Assembly (NCBI RefSeq): GCF_013823385.1
Contig: NZ_PNMA01000010.1
Span: forward strand, 46,944 to 110,943
Origin: Hyphomonas sp.
GTDB taxonomy: Bacteria > Pseudomonadota > Alphaproteobacteria > Caulobacterales > Hyphomonadaceae
Direction: 5' to 3'
DNA: 64,000 nucleotides
In this document: piece by piece, positions 20,033 to 29,868 of the stretch
Position numbering within the stretch: position 1 is the stretch's first letter
Layout of the letters: the number at the start of each line of letters is the position of its first letter
Notes under the pieces: generated by a model
The model's database searches: none
What the model saw: only the letters and a program-made list of their open reading frames with translations
Told to the model about the DNA's origin: nothing
Position numbers and translations under genes: made by a program

Positions 20033-22597
20033 TCAGAATCGCGTTGAGGTGGAGAACCGGAAGGTTTCTGTCCGGTCGTATTCTTCCTTGCGGAGGATTT
20101 GCGAGAAATCGAAGCGGATTGGGCCGAAAGGCGAGTTCCAGAACACGCTGAGACCAGCGGAAGCCCGCAGCGTTGCCGCGTCCTTTGTCATCCGGATCGC
20201 CGTCAGGCCTGGGTAGCCGAACGGAGCGCCATCCTCAAGAATGACTGTGGCGCCCTTGTCGACATCTTCAAGCAATCCAAGAGAGCCGACGTCCAGGAAC
20301 AGCGCGCTCTTGATGCCGTATTCTTCCGGAATGAAGTTTGGAACCGTGAGCTCGAATGTACCTTGATAGTACGCGTTGCCGCCCATTGAGTTGAGTCGCT
20401 GGGTGGAGACAACTTCGCCCGTATCCGGATCGATCAGGCGCAGAATTTCACGGGGACCAAGGCCCGCCACATCAAAGCCGCGGAATGTACTGCCACCGCG
20501 GAAGAAGCGATTGTTGATGCGCACGCCCTGCTCATCATCCAGCGGCACCACGAAACCGCCGGAGAAGTTCGCGCTGGCCACCACGTCCCGCCAGATGCCG
20601 CGATAGAAAGATGCGCCAGTTTCCGTACGAATGTATTTCACATCGCCGCCAACACCGGCGAGATCCTGACTAAAGCGGAAATTGAAACCGCGCGTTGGCG
20701 AAATCGGATCGTTGGTTTGATCCCAGAAGAAATCATACCCAACAATGCTGGAGATGTCGCTGCGTTCCGAACGGCAAATCGTATTGCGGAGCAGGTAAGC
20801 GGGGTCACAGATATCAACCACAGCCTCGCCAGGACCTTCGTCACCTGGCTCCGGAAGTCTGTAGATGTCATCGGTGAGATCGTTCGGTGTATCCTGCCCT
20901 GCAATCTGCGTGCGGCTGCGCAGAAGCATGCCGCTGGAATCGATGATGATATTCTGGTTGGCAATACTGACATCATCAGACTGCAGACGGTAACGGACAC
21001 CCATCTGCATGCGATCCGTGAGCGGGAACGCCATTCGCACACCGCCGCCGATCGTGTCGCTGGTGAAGCCTGTGTATTCTTCAAAATCCTGGCGGGTCGC
21101 GAACAGATCAACGCCGGCCGACAGGTTCCGATCCAGGAAGCGCGGCTCCGTAAAGCGCAGATCCACGATCTGCTGCCGGCTTGAGAGGGACGTTCTGGCG
21201 ACGACGGACTGGCCGCGTCCACGAAGGTTCCGCTGAGATGCGCTTAGATCAAACAGATAGGCATCGACCGAGGAGAAACCGGCAGCGAAGGACAGCTCGC
21301 CCGTCGATTGCTCTGTAACCTTGACATCAACGATGGTCCGGTCCGGCTGTTCGCTGGGTGTTTCAACGACTTCAACATCCTTGAAGAAGCCAAGCGCGCG
21401 GACGCGGTTGCGCGAGCGGTCGAGCAAAATCCGGTTGAATGCATCGCCCTCGGAGAGACGGAGTTCGCGGCGGATAACGCGGTCCAGTGTCTGGGTGTTC
21501 CCAACGATATTGATCCGGTCGATGTAGACACGCGGGCCTTCATCGATCGCGAAGGTGATGTCGATCCGGCCGGACTGTTCGTTTACACTGATCTGTGGGC
21601 GGACATCCACAAAGGCGTAACCGGCGACGCCAGCTGCATATGTCAGACTATCGATCGTTGTTTCGATCAGGCTGCCGCGGAAAAGCTCGCCCTCCTGAAT
21701 TGGAACAACCGCCTGCAGAACATTTGCGTCCAGCTTCTCAAGTGCAGTCTCTACCTTGATCACGCCGAAATCGTACTGGCGCCCCTCTTCCACCGTGTAG
21801 GTGATGTAGAAGTCTTTCTGATCCGGCGTCAGCTCTGCGACAGCGGACGAAACGCGGAAGTCATAATAGCCGTTATTCTGGTAGAACTCGCGAAGGCGTT
21901 CGCGGTCATACTCGAGACGGTTTGAATCGTAGTTGTCGTTGGAACTGAAGAAACGCCAGAACCGCGATTGCTTCGTAACGATCTCATTGCGCAGCCGGGA
22001 GTCGGAATAAGCTTGGTTGCCGATGAAGTTGATCGAGCGAACGCCGGTAACGGGCCCTTCGGTGATCTCGAAGATCAGGTCCACACGGTTCTGTTCCAAA
22101 GGTTTATACTGCGGTTCCACCTTGGCAGCAAACCGGCCCGACCGCCGATAGAGCTCCATGATCCGCTGCACGTCTGACTGCACGCGGGCGGCGGTAAAAA
22201 TTCCACGCGGCGCAGCCTGGATTTCCTCGCGAAGCTTGTCGTCCTTGAGCGCGCGGTTGCCCTCAAAAATCACCCGGTTGATGATCGGGTTCTCAACGAC
22301 CTGTATAACAAGGTCGTTGCCCCGGCGATCAATCGAAACGTCGGCAAACAGGTTTGTTGCAAACAGTGTTTTCAGAGAAAGGTCGATCCGGTCGGGATCG
22401 AATGCGTCGCCGGGCTCGACCAGAAGGTACGACTGGACCGTGCGCGCCTCGATACGCTGGTTGCCCTCAACCAGAATCGATCGGATCGTTCCCCCGTAAA
22501 GAGAGTCTTCCTGCGCGCTGGCAGTGGCGCCGAAGTTGCTCACGCCCAATGCAAGGGCGCTGGTCGCAAGAAATGTGGCCGCGAGGAACTTACGCAT
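20033..22597 (-). CDS. bamA: Outer membrane protein assembly factor BamA
   Basis: Omp85-family core of the machine that inserts beta-barrel proteins in the outer membrane. A signal peptide (about 1-26, ending ATASA) is followed by five POTRA domains (about 30-420; for example IRSILVEGNQRIEARTVQSY and VYIDRINIVGNTQTLDRVIR). The 16-strand barrel follows, with lid-loop motif RGF in FRGGSTFRGFDVAGLGPRE and a C-terminal strand ending in the aromatic signature RFSTSTRF. The ATG at 22597 is preferred over a GTG four codons upstream because GGAG would touch that GTG. About 854 residues. Confidence 0.96.
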   Translation of the reverse strand: MRKFLAATFLATSALALGVSNFGATASAQEDSLYGGTIRSILVEGNQRIEARTVQSYLLVEPGDAFDPDRIDLSLKTLFATNLFADVSIDRRGNDLVIQVVENPIINRVIFEGNRALKDDKLREEIQAAPRGIFTAARVQSDVQRIMELYRRSGRFAAKVEPQYKPLEQNRVDLIFEITEGPVTGVRSINFIGNQAYSDSRLRNEIVTKQSRFWRFFSSNDNYDSNRLEYDRERLREFYQNNGYYDFRVSSAVAELTPDQKDFYITYTVEEGRQYDFGVIKVETALEKLDANVLQAVVPIQEGELFRGSLIETTIDSLTYAAGVAGYAFVDVRPQISVNEQSGRIDITFAIDEGPRVYIDRINIVGNTQTLDRVIRRELRLSEGDAFNRILLDRSRNRVRALGFFKDVEVVETPSEQPDRTIVDVKVTEQSTGELSFAAGFSSVDAYLFDLSASQRNLRGRGQSVVARTSLSSRQQIVDLRFTEPRFLDRNLSAGVDLFATRQDFEEYTGFTSDTIGGGVRMAFPLTDRMQMGVRYRLQSDDVSIANQNIIIDSSGMLLRSRTQIAGQDTPNDLTDDIYRLPEPGDEGPGEAVVDICDPAYLLRNTICRSERSDISSIVGYDFFWDQTNDPISPTRGFNFRFSQDLAGVGGDVKYIRTETGASFYRGIWRDVVASANFSGGFVVPLDDEQGVRINNRFFRGGSTFRGFDVAGLGPREILRLIDPDTGEVVSTQRLNSMGGNAYYQGTFELTVPNFIPEEYGIKSALFLDVGSLGLLEDVDKGATVILEDGAPFGYPGLTAIRMTKDAATLRASAGLSVFWNSPFGPIRFDFSQILRKEEYDRTETFRFSTSTRF

Positions 22598-22633
22598 TAT
22601 GGATATCACTCTCCGTATCGGGCTGACGTCTCA

Positions 22634-23797
22634 TCAGCCACCTCCTCGTCCAAATACGCCCGTTTCAATCACATCTCCCCATGTGATAACCACCACCATA
22701 AGCAGCAGAAGAAACACGCTCGCTCTCAATGCGAAAGCTTCCACCTGGCTCGGCAGTTTCGCTCCAGTGATGGCTTCGTATGCATGAAACACAACACGTC
22801 CGCCATCCAGCACTGGCAGTGGCAACAGGTTGAAAAAGCCGACGCCCACAGAAACTGCCGCACAAACACTCATGAGCATCCAGAACAATTGCTCTGTCTT
22901 CTGCCATGACGTCAGCTGAGTCTGCTCCATTACCCGATTGACCGCGCGGCGGGAGATGTCCCCTACCCCAACAGGCCCGGACATCGTGTGAACAGACATA
23001 TTGCCGGTGGCGATTCGGCTGAGCATTTTGACGGTCTGATCGATGGTTCGGCCGGTTTGCGCCGTGCCGGCGACGAGAGACCCGATTGGGCCATATTGAA
23101 CCCGCTCTATGAGCTCAGTGTGGGCCAGATTGAACCCCGCGGTGCTTTGGGGCACGATCTGTCCAAATTCGTTGGGCCGGACTATTTCCAGCGGCGTGAC
23201 GGCGAGGTTCAGCGGTTGCCCATCCCGCTCCACCACGAAGTTCATCGCCTTGTTGGGACTGACGAGAACCATGGATGTCACGTCAAAGCCGCTGAATATA
23301 TCGCGGTTGTTGATCTGACGAATAACATCGCCGGGCAGAAGCCCGGCTTCTTCGGCAGGCATGCCTTCAGCTACATGGGTAATCTGAACTTCGAATTTCG
23401 GCGTCCCGAACACACCGACGGCCAGTGCGAAGATGAGCGTCGCCAACACAAAATTTGCAAATGGGCCCGCAAGGCTGACCACAATCTTTGGAATGGGTTT
23501 CAGGTCATCAAACGACTTGCCGACAATATCAGCGTTAGGGCCATCCTCTTGGCGTGCAGCTGCCGGTAAAAAACTTACGAACCCGCCGAGCGGTATCCAG
23601 TTGATGCGCCAACGGGTGCCCCGTTTGTCACGGGTCTCCACAAGAGGTTTTCCAAAACCAACGGCAAAGGATTCTATCGCCACGCCATACATGCGGGCGG
23701 CCAGATAGTGACCAAACTCATGGATGACCACCACGATGCCCATCATGAATATCAGGCAAGCGAGGAAGAGTGGCCCCTGGCTCAGAATCTGATCCAC
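22634..23797 (-). CDS. rseP: Site-2 metalloprotease RseP (MmpA-like)
   Basis: Intramembrane zinc protease that cuts anti-sigma factors and leftover signal peptides in regulated intramembrane proteolysis. The HExxH site lies in VVIHEFGHYLAARMYGV (first membrane segment) and the third ligand in NLLPLPVLDGGRVVF. One PDZ domain (about residues 130-210) contains MPAEEAGLLPGDVIRQINN. E. coli RseP has two PDZ domains; one is the more common alphaproteobacterial layout. The start is GTG four bases after the dxr stop. Substrates cannot be told from the sequence. Confidence 0.94.
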   Translation of the reverse strand: MDQILSQGPLFLACLIFMMGIVVVIHEFGHYLAARMYGVAIESFAVGFGKPLVETRDKRGTRWRINWIPLGGFVSFLPAAARQEDGPNADIVGKSFDDLKPIPKIVVSLAGPFANFVLATLIFALAVGVFGTPKFEVQITHVAEGMPAEEAGLLPGDVIRQINNRDIFSGFDVTSMVLVSPNKAMNFVVERDGQPLNLAVTPLEIVRPNEFGQIVPQSTAGFNLAHTELIERVQYGPIGSLVAGTAQTGRTIDQTVKMLSRIATGNMSVHTMSGPVGVGDISRRAVNRVMEQTQLTSWQKTEQLFWMLMSVCAAVSVGVGFFNLLPLPVLDGGRVVFHAYEAITGAKLPSQVEAFALRASVFLLLLMVVVITWGDVIETGVFGRGGG

Positions 23798-23801
23798 TCG
23801 A

Positions 23802-24995
23802 TCATCCCCCTGCCCGGCTTGGGGCGTTGCTTAACCAATCGGACGCTAGGAAATGCCCGTATCGGCTTAATTCTGCTATCTCTTCAAGCGTTTCGCATTT
23901 GCTAGAGGCAAAATTACTGGATGAAAAGCGCTCCAGTGCGGCTGCCACCACTCTTGCGATATCTAGAAACCCGCATTTTTCAGCAACAAAGGCTGAAACT
24001 GCCGCTTCATTAGCGCAATTTAATATCACGCGCGCGCCTGGACCGGCGCTCATTGCCTCGCGCGCGAGACGGATCGAAGGGAAACGATTTTCGTCAACCT
24101 CGGTAAATTCCAGCTTCGAAATTTGAGCAAGATTGAGCCGGGTGACGCTTGTAAGGATCCGGTCTGGCCACCCCAAAGCGTAGGCAATCGGCGTTTTCAT
24201 ATCCGGAATGCCCAGCTGCGCGATCACGGAGCCGTCGCTGAAATGAGCCATCCCGTGGATAATGGACTGCGGGTGAACCAGAACGTCGATCTCCGATGCC
24301 GGCATATCGAAAAGCACAGCCGCTTCGATGAACTCCAGGGCCTTGTTCATAAGGGAAGCGCTGTCGATTGAGTTCTTTATGCCCATCGACCAGACAGGAT
24401 GTGCTGCGGCCTGCCCCGGAGTGGCCCGCTCCATCTCGTCCAGGGTCCATGTGCGAAACGGCCCACCGGACGCCGTAATGGTCAGCCGCTCAAGGTTTTT
24501 GCCGTCCCCCAGGCTTTGGAAGATCGCGCTGTGCTCGGAATCAACGGGAAGAATTCGGGCGCCAGACTTTCTCGCCTCCTGAAGCATGAGCGGGCCGCCA
24601 CAGACGATGCTTTCCTTATTGGCGATGGCGACGTCATTGCCGGCGCAGATGGCTGCCAATGTGGATTCCAGGCCCGCTGCGCCCACAATGGCTGCCAGAA
24701 CCCTATCGCATGGCCGGGCCGCCGCTTCGTTGAGTGCCGCAGCCCCTGCTGCGACCTCAATGCCCGTGCCGCCCAGACGGGCTTTAAGTTCGTCGAAACG
24801 GCCCTCATCGGCAATAACCGCAATGCGGGGACGCAGGACGCGCGCTTGTTCGGCGAGCTTCTCCGCATCTCGGCCTGCAGCCAGGGCCTCGATTTCAAAC
24901 TCAGCCGCGCCGGTCTCGATCGCATGGCGAATCACGTCGAACGCTGACTGGCCAATGGACCCTGTGGATCCAAAAACGGAAACCCTGCGCACCAT
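23802..24995 (-). CDS. dxr: 1-deoxy-D-xylulose 5-phosphate reductoisomerase
   Basis: Second step of the MEP isoprenoid pathway: DXP to 2-C-methyl-D-erythritol 4-phosphate with NADPH. The start at MVRRVSVFGSTGSIGQSAFD puts the NADPH-binding GSTGSIG at residues 9-15. Further marks are ANKESIVCGG, PVDSEHSAIFQSL, ASGGPFRTW and WSMGIKNSIDSASLMNKALE, which hold the metal and substrate ligands. 397 residues is normal. The open frame extends 36 codons upstream into cdsA and is not used. Neighbouring uppS uses isoprenoids made by this pathway. Confidence 0.96.
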   Translation of the reverse strand: MVRRVSVFGSTGSIGQSAFDVIRHAIETGAAEFEIEALAAGRDAEKLAEQARVLRPRIAVIADEGRFDELKARLGGTGIEVAAGAAALNEAAARPCDRVLAAIVGAAGLESTLAAICAGNDVAIANKESIVCGGPLMLQEARKSGARILPVDSEHSAIFQSLGDGKNLERLTITASGGPFRTWTLDEMERATPGQAAAHPVWSMGIKNSIDSASLMNKALEFIEAAVLFDMPASEIDVLVHPQSIIHGMAHFSDGSVIAQLGIPDMKTPIAYALGWPDRILTSVTRLNLAQISKLEFTEVDENRFPSIRLAREAMSAGPGARVILNCANEAAVSAFVAEKCGFLDIARVVAAALERFSSSNFASSKCETLEEIAELSRYGHFLASDWLSNAPSRAGG

Positions 24996-24999
24996 CAGA

Positions 25000-25818
25000 T
25001 CACAGCCCCAAAGACGCCGCGAAACCGGGAATGGCGCAAAGCGCAATGCTTCCGGCAACGCTGACCGCCCCCAGGCCGTCCACGCGGTCCAGAAGACCGC
25101 CATGTCCGGGAAGTATCTTTCCCGAATCCTTGACCTTGAAACGGCGCTTCAGCCCGCTTTCGAACAAGTCGCCCGCCTGTGCCACGATTGATATCGCTAT
25201 CCCTGTTGCCATCCACACGAGGGGATCGCTTTCTTCTATCATCGCGGCGAAATAACCACAGATTGCGCACACGATGACAGCAGCAATTGCACCACTCCAC
25301 GTCTTATTCGGACTCTCACTCGGCAAAAGCTTGGGGCCGCCGATCGCCCTGCCGAAGAAGTACGCCGCCGCGTCCGACGCCCAGACAAACGACATGAAGT
25401 AAAGCGCAGCCGAACGGCCCTCCCAACTCCCTTCCCGGAGCAGGTAAAGGCCAGCGACCATTGCGAAAACGTAGACGACACCAAAGCCAGCCGCTATCCG
25501 CGTGTGGACACCGGGGCGAGCGGCCACCAAGGCAAGTGACAATGCTGCAGCCCCTATTGGAAGCGTAATGACGAGGTTATCCAAGGGGAACGAAGCTGCG
25601 AAGAGCCCGCCAAGCACCGCGAGAAAATGAGGATGCGGTGTAGCGCTCATCGCGCACCATTCCAGCATCATGACATATCCGAACAAAGCGCACGCCGCCG
25701 CGAGCCACCATCCCCCCATCCAGACAGCGCCAAGTGCCATCGGGATCAGAATGAACGCAGATGCCAAACGGGCAGGAAGTTCGGAAAACCGCCTTTCGGT
25801 CGGCGTCCAGTCGCCCAT
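25000..25818 (-). CDS. cdsA: Phosphatidate cytidylyltransferase
   Basis: Makes CDP-diacylglycerol from phosphatidic acid and CTP at the inner membrane. About seven hydrophobic helices are visible. The C-terminal family signature is complete: SPNKTWSGAI, then AQAGDLFESGLKRRFKVKD followed by SGKILPGHGGLLDRVDGL. 272 residues is normal. The start shares one base with the uppS stop (TGATG), and the stop is just ahead of dxr. Confidence 0.96.
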   Translation of the reverse strand: MGDWTPTERRFSELPARLASAFILIPMALGAVWMGGWWLAAACALFGYVMMLEWCAMSATPHPHFLAVLGGLFAASFPLDNLVITLPIGAAALSLALVAARPGVHTRIAAGFGVVYVFAMVAGLYLLREGSWEGRSAALYFMSFVWASDAAAYFFGRAIGGPKLLPSESPNKTWSGAIAAVIVCAICGYFAAMIEESDPLVWMATGIAISIVAQAGDLFESGLKRRFKVKDSGKILPGHGGLLDRVDGLGAVSVAGSIALCAIPGFAASLGL

Positions 25819-26576
25819 CAGCCTGCTCCCGGAGTCACCGCGCCATACCGGCGCTCCCGTTCATTGTAGCTTTTAAGGGCCTCTTCAAGATGGGACCGGC
25901 CAAAATCCGGCCAAAGAACGTCACAAAACAGCAATTCAGCGTACGCCGCCTGCCAAAGCAGGAAATTACTTATGCGAAACTCCCCGCTTGTACGGATCAG
26001 GAGGTCAGGGTCCGGAAGGCCACTCGTGTCCAGATAGGCCGCGAAATCCGATTCGGAGATGTGGTCATCGCGAATTCCTGCCTTCACGTCGCGCGCAACG
26101 GCCTGCACGGCGCGGAGTATTTCGTCCCGCGCCCCATAATTGAAAGCGATCGTAAGATTGAACCGGGTGTTTGCGCTCGTCTCCAGCTCCGCCTTCTTGA
26201 CGAGACTTGCGATATCCGGCGGCAAGCCTTCACGCTGGCCGATTATCCGTATCCGAACACCTTCAGCCTTAAGACGCCCGAGATCCCGCTGAACATAAGC
26301 TTTCAGCAGTGCAAATAAGGTATTCACTTCTGCTGGCGGTCTTCGCCAATTCTCGGTCGAGAAGGAGAATACGGTGAGATACCGGATCCCGAGCTCGCCG
26401 GCTGCATCAACTGTCCGGCGCAAGGCCTCAACGCCCCGCTCATGTCCGGCGGACCGGGGGAGATGGCGCGCCGTAGCCCAGCGGCCATTTCCATCCATGA
26501 TTATCGCCACATGGCGAGGGGCGGCGGGCTGTTCACCCGCCGGCACAGGGTCGAGAGGGGCAGCTGCCCGCGACAT
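25818..26576 (-). CDS. uppS: Isoprenyl transferase (undecaprenyl diphosphate synthase)
   Basis: cis-Prenyltransferase that builds the C55 lipid carrier precursor for cell-wall synthesis. The catalytic Asp lies in HVAIIMDGNGRWATARHLPR; further blocks are RSAGHERGVEALR, FSTENWRRP and the C-terminal PDLLIRTSGEFRISNFLLWQ with AYAELLFCDVLWPDF. 252 residues. A 20-residue proline- and alanine-rich N terminus precedes the fold. Overlaps by TGATG on both sides (frr upstream, cdsA downstream). Confidence 0.96.
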   Translation of the reverse strand: MSRAAAPLDPVPAGEQPAAPRHVAIIMDGNGRWATARHLPRSAGHERGVEALRRTVDAAGELGIRYLTVFSFSTENWRRPPAEVNTLFALLKAYVQRDLGRLKAEGVRIRIIGQREGLPPDIASLVKKAELETSANTRFNLTIAFNYGARDEILRAVQAVARDVKAGIRDDHISESDFAAYLDTSGLPDPDLLIRTSGEFRISNFLLWQAAYAELLFCDVLWPDFGRSHLEEALKSYNERERRYGAVTPGAG

Positions 26577-27130
26577 CAGACCTGCATGATCTCCGCTTCC
26601 TTGGACTTCAACGCCTCGTCGACACGCTTTACGAACGCATCGGTGAGTTTCTGCACTTCATCCGAGAGGGCCCGGTGACGATCCTCGCTGATCTCGCCAT
26701 CCTTTTCGGCCTTTTTGAGGGCGTCCATACCGTCCCGGCGCACATTGCGCACGGCGACGCGGGCAGCTTCGGCATACTTGCCGGCAATCTTTGTCAGCTC
26801 CACCCGGCGTTCCTCGTTGAGAGGCGGGATCGGAATACGCAGGTTCTGCCCATCCATAACCGGGTTCAGACCCAGGCCGGACTCGCGGATCGCGCGGTCA
26901 ACGGCGCCCACGACAGCCTTGTCCCAGACGTTCACCGACAGCATCCGCGTATCGGAGACCGTTACAGATGCCACCTGGCTGAGGGGCGACATGCCGCCAT
27001 AAGCCGGAACCTGGATGCTGTCCAAAAGATTCACGGAGGCCCGCCCAGTCCGCAAACCTGCAAATTCTGACGCCAGAGACGCGAGCGCGCCTTCCATCCG
27101 GCGCTCAATGTCCTGTTTGCTGTAGCTCAT
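26576..27130 (-). CDS. frr: Ribosome recycling factor
   Basis: Splits post-termination ribosomes together with EF-G. The 184 residues match the family: [60 protein letters not shown] and the charged C-terminal helix with [22 protein letters not shown]. It overlaps pyrH by ATGA. The pyrH-frr pair is conserved across bacteria. Confidence 0.97.
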   Translation of the reverse strand: MSYSKQDIERRMEGALASLASEFAGLRTGRASVNLLDSIQVPAYGGMSPLSQVASVTVSDTRMLSVNVWDKAVVGAVDRAIRESGLGLNPVMDGQNLRIPIPPLNEERRVELTKIAGKYAEAARVAVRNVRRDGMDALKKAEKDGEISEDRHRALSDEVQKLTDAFVKRVDEALKSKEAEIMQV

Positions 27131-27882
27131 GGCTTTTCTGCTCCCTCATTGGTGATCGTCGTGGATGTGCCTCGCCCGTAAAGGACATTCAGCAGCGAAC
27201 CTTCCTCTTTGAGCGAGAAAACCACGATCGGTACATTGTTGTCTCTCATCAGGCTGACGGCAGAGGAGTCCATGACGCGAAGATCTTTCGCCAGGAGCTC
27301 CTGATAAGCCACCTGATGATAGCGAGTGGCGGTCGCGTCCAGCTTAGGGTCAGCAGTGTAGACGCCGTCTACCTGCGTGCCCTTCAGCAGCGCATCGCAA
27401 TTCATCTCGATTGCGCGCAGCGCGGCGCCGGTGTCGGTGGTGAAAAACGGGTTGCCGATGCCTGCCGCGAAGATCACCACGCGGCCCTTTTCCATGTGCC
27501 GCTGTGCGCGCCGGCGAATGTAGGGCTCGCAGATGGCATCCATGTTCAGGGCCGACTGTACGCGCGTGGGCACACCGATATTCTCAAGCACACTCTGCAT
27601 AGCGAGGGCGTTCATGACAGTGGCGAGCATGCCCATGGAGTCTGCCTGCGCGCGCTCCATGCCCTTTGCAGCGCCAGCCACGCCCCGAAAGATATTGCCG
27701 CCGCCGATGACGAGGCAGATTTCCGCCCCGGCCTTCCGGGCCTCAGCGATCGCGCGCGCAAACTTCTCACAGGTCGGAATATCAATTCCAAACTGCCCGT
27801 TTCCCATCAGCGCCTCGCCCGAGAGCTTAAGAAGAACGCGACGATATTTCATTTCGCCAGTTTCAGGCTCTCCGGATGGCAT
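27127..27882 (-). CDS. pyrH: UMP kinase
   Basis: Phosphorylates UMP to UDP, an allosterically controlled step feeding CTP synthase. Amino-acid-kinase fold with [44 protein letters not shown] and [14 protein letters not shown] [17 protein letters not shown]. The ATG chosen gives 251 residues; an ATG ten codons downstream (27852, [12 protein letters not shown]) would give the usual length of about 241, and neither has a strong ribosome site. It is separated from tsf by a 113-base spacer with a hairpin. Confidence 0.95.
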   Translation of the reverse strand: MPSGEPETGEMKYRRVLLKLSGEALMGNGQFGIDIPTCEKFARAIAEARKAGAEICLVIGGGNIFRGVAGAAKGMERAQADSMGMLATVMNALAMQSVLENIGVPTRVQSALNMDAICEPYIRRRAQRHMEKGRVVIFAAGIGNPFFTTDTGAALRAIEMNCDALLKGTQVDGVYTADPKLDATATRYHQVAYQELLAKDLRVMDSSAVSLMRDNNVPIVVFSLKEEGSLLNVLYGRGTSTTITNEGAEKP

Positions 27883-27924
27883 AATGAAACCCCAATCTCT
27901 TTTATTATGAGCACTGGATACAAT

Positions 27925-27959
27925 AATCCCGGCCGCTCCTGAGGGGGGCGGCCGGGATT
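27925..27959 (-). terminator. Hairpin between tsf and pyrH, possible partial terminator
   Basis: A perfect 12-bp inverted repeat (AATCCCGGCCGC at 27925-27936, GCGGCCGGGATT at 27948-27959) with an 11-base loop lies 37 bases after the tsf stop. On the minus strand it is followed by ATTGTATCC, which is T-containing but not a clean T-run, so termination may be partial and let some transcripts continue into pyrH. Confidence 0.6.
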
Positions 27960-27995
27960 GTTCAAAGCCCCTCGCGGGCCGAAAGGCAAGCCCGA

Positions 27996-28901
27996 TCAGG
28001 CGCCTTTTGTGAGCGCAGCAACTTCGTCGGCGAAGTTGTCCGCAGCTTTCTCAACGCCTTCACCGAGTTTGTAGTGAACAAACCCTTTCAGGGTAGCGCC
28101 CTGCTCTTTCAGGAATTCGCCGACGGTCTTGTCGGGATCCATGATGAAGGGCTGCTCAACGAGGACCACTTCCTTGTAGAACTTCTGCATCCGGCCAACG
28201 ATCATCTTTTCGATGACCGCATCCGGCTTGCCGCTTTCCCGAGCCTGCTCTGTCAGAATGCGTTTTTCCGATTCGACCAGTGCCAGATCAAGCTCAGCCG
28301 TCGTGCCGGCGGCAGGCGAAGTCGCGGCGATATGCATAGCCACTTTGCGGCCTGCATCTTCGAGATCACCCGAGCCATCCAGCGCCACAAGAACGCCAAC
28401 CTTGCCCATGCCGGGCACAACAGCGTTGTGAACGTAAGCAGAAACGCGACCGTCAGCCGAGAGCTTCCCAAAGCGACGGAGCGTCATGTTTTCGCCGATA
28501 GTGGCGATCATGCGCTTGATCAGGTCGTCAACAGTGCCTTCGCCATCCGGCGACGGAGCGCCTGCGAGGGCGTCTACGGCGCCATCCACGTTGAGAGCGG
28601 CCTGAGCGATGCCGTCCAGAGACTTCTGGAAGATCTCGTTGCGGGCAACGAAGTCCGTCTCAGCATTCAGTTCGACGATCGCGCCCGACTTGCCGTCGGC
28701 CGACAGCTTGACGGCGACAAGGCCCTCTGCCGCAGCGCGGTCGGATTTCTTGGCGGCCTTCGACAGACCCTTGGCGCGAAGCCATTCGATCGCAGCGGCC
28801 TGATCGCCATTGTTTTCGACGAGCGCCTTCTTGGCGTCCATCATGCCTGCGCCGGTCTTCTCGCGCAGTTCCTTCACAAGTGCAGCAGTAATCTCAGCCA
28901 T
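27996..28901 (-). CDS. tsf: Elongation factor Ts
   Basis: Nucleotide exchange factor for EF-Tu. The N-terminal UBA-like domain contains [16 protein letters not shown] and [24 protein letters not shown]; the core has [17 protein letters not shown], where the TDFV motif contacts EF-Tu. 301 residues, a usual length. It follows rpsB by 38 bases, as in nearly all bacteria. Confidence 0.97.
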   Translation of the reverse strand: MAEITAALVKELREKTGAGMMDAKKALVENNGDQAAAIEWLRAKGLSKAAKKSDRAAAEGLVAVKLSADGKSGAIVELNAETDFVARNEIFQKSLDGIAQAALNVDGAVDALAGAPSPDGEGTVDDLIKRMIATIGENMTLRRFGKLSADGRVSAYVHNAVVPGMGKVGVLVALDGSGDLEDAGRKVAMHIAATSPAAGTTAELDLALVESEKRILTEQARESGKPDAVIEKMIVGRMQKFYKEVVLVEQPFIMDPDKTVGEFLKEQGATLKGFVHYKLGEGVEKAADNFADEVAALTKGA

Positions 28902-28939
28902 GAGATTGTTCCTTCATCTTGGGTTAGCAGGAGAAGCGA

Positions 28940-29731
28940 TTAAGCTTCGCCTGCAGCTTCTTCGTCAGCCAGTTTGACGTCGGCATCGGCAAGAGACGCA
29001 ATGTCCGAGGCAGCACCAAGATCAACGCCGAGACCTGCGGTGGATTCAGCCAGGCCGTCGAGCACAGCATCTGCAAACAAGTTGCAGTAGAGCGAGATCG
29101 CGCGGGCCGCGTCGTCGTTACCGGGGAAACCGTAATCTGCGTCAGCGGGGTTGCAGTTGGTGTCGAGGACGGCAACCACCGGGATACCCAGTTTGCGGGC
29201 TTCCTGAACGGCAATTGCTTCCTTGTTGGTGTCGATCACGATGATTGCGGACGGCAGGCCACCCATGTCTGCGATACCGCCGAGCGATTTCTGCAGCTTC
29301 TCACGGCGGCGCTGCAGGTCGAGCAGCTCTTTCTTCGTCAGGCCTGCGCCACCACCGCTCTCGAACATAGCATTCAGTTCGCGCAGCTGCTTGATCGAAT
29401 TGGAAACGGTCGACCAGTTGGTCAGCGTGCCGCCGAGCCAGCGATGGTTCATGTAGTACTGAGCGCAGCGTTGAGCGGCTTCAGCGATAGGCTCCTGAGC
29501 CTGACGTTTCGTGCCCACGAACAGGATACGGCCGCCTTTGGCAACGGTATCACGCACGAAAACCAGCGACTGATGCAGCGCCGGAACAGTGTGCGAAAGG
29601 TCCATGATGTGGATGCCGGAACGCTCGCCGTAGATATACGGCTTCATGCGGGGGTTCCAGCGGTGGGTCTGGTGACCAAAGTGAACACCAGCCTCGAGCA
29701 GCTGACGCATCGAGAAGTCAGGAAGGGCCAT
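28940..29731 (-). CDS. rpsB: 30S ribosomal protein S2
   Basis: Small-subunit ribosomal protein needed for binding of S1 and initiation. The signatures [19 protein letters not shown] near the N terminus and [36 protein letters not shown] (two adjoining blocks) are plain. The C terminus has a 20-residue acidic, alanine-rich tail. 263 residues. A structured leader and promoter precede it (29742-29849). Confidence 0.97.
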   Translation of the reverse strand: MALPDFSMRQLLEAGVHFGHQTHRWNPRMKPYIYGERSGIHIMDLSHTVPALHQSLVFVRDTVAKGGRILFVGTKRQAQEPIAEAAQRCAQYYMNHRWLGGTLTNWSTVSNSIKQLRELNAMFESGGGAGLTKKELLDLQRRREKLQKSLGGIADMGGLPSAIIVIDTNKEAIAVQEARKLGIPVVAVLDTNCNPADADYGFPGNDDAARAISLYCNLFADAVLDGLAESTAGLGVDLGAASDIASLADADVKLADEEAAGEA

Positions 29732-29741
29732 CGATTTTCTC

Positions 29742-29794
29742 CATCCGGTTGGCCGTCGCAGGGGGAACTACGGGAAATCCCGTCGCACCGGATG
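29742..29794 (-). promoter_or_regulatory. Structured 5' leader of rpsB, candidate S2 autoregulatory element
   Basis: On the minus strand an 8-bp stem (CATCCGGT with ACCGGATG, ends at 29787-29794 and 29742-29749) encloses a small hairpin (ACGGG with CCCGT, loop of four, 29770-29783). The stem runs directly into the GGAG ribosome site (29739-29742), so its opening could control rpsB translation. E. coli S2 is known to repress its own operon through the leader; whether this structure does so is inferred. Confidence 0.42.
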
Positions 29795-29821
29795 CACCCG
29801 CGACATGGTTTAGAAAGCGCG

Positions 29822-29849
29822 CGTATACTCAATTCAGGCGAAACGACAA
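29822..29849 (-). promoter_or_regulatory. Probable housekeeping promoter of rpsB-tsf
   Basis: Minus strand TTGTCG (29844-29849) and TATACG (29822-29827) are 16 bases apart and fit a -35/-10 pair. Transcription would start near 29815, giving a leader of about 85 bases. The region lies between the dnaE stop and rpsB. Confidence 0.45.
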
Positions 29850-29868
29850 GCCCCAAAACACTGGAGAT

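Noticed and set aside
24996..25103. Upstream extension of dxr
   Set aside because: Lies within cdsA in another frame; the NADPH-binding N terminus begins right at 24995.
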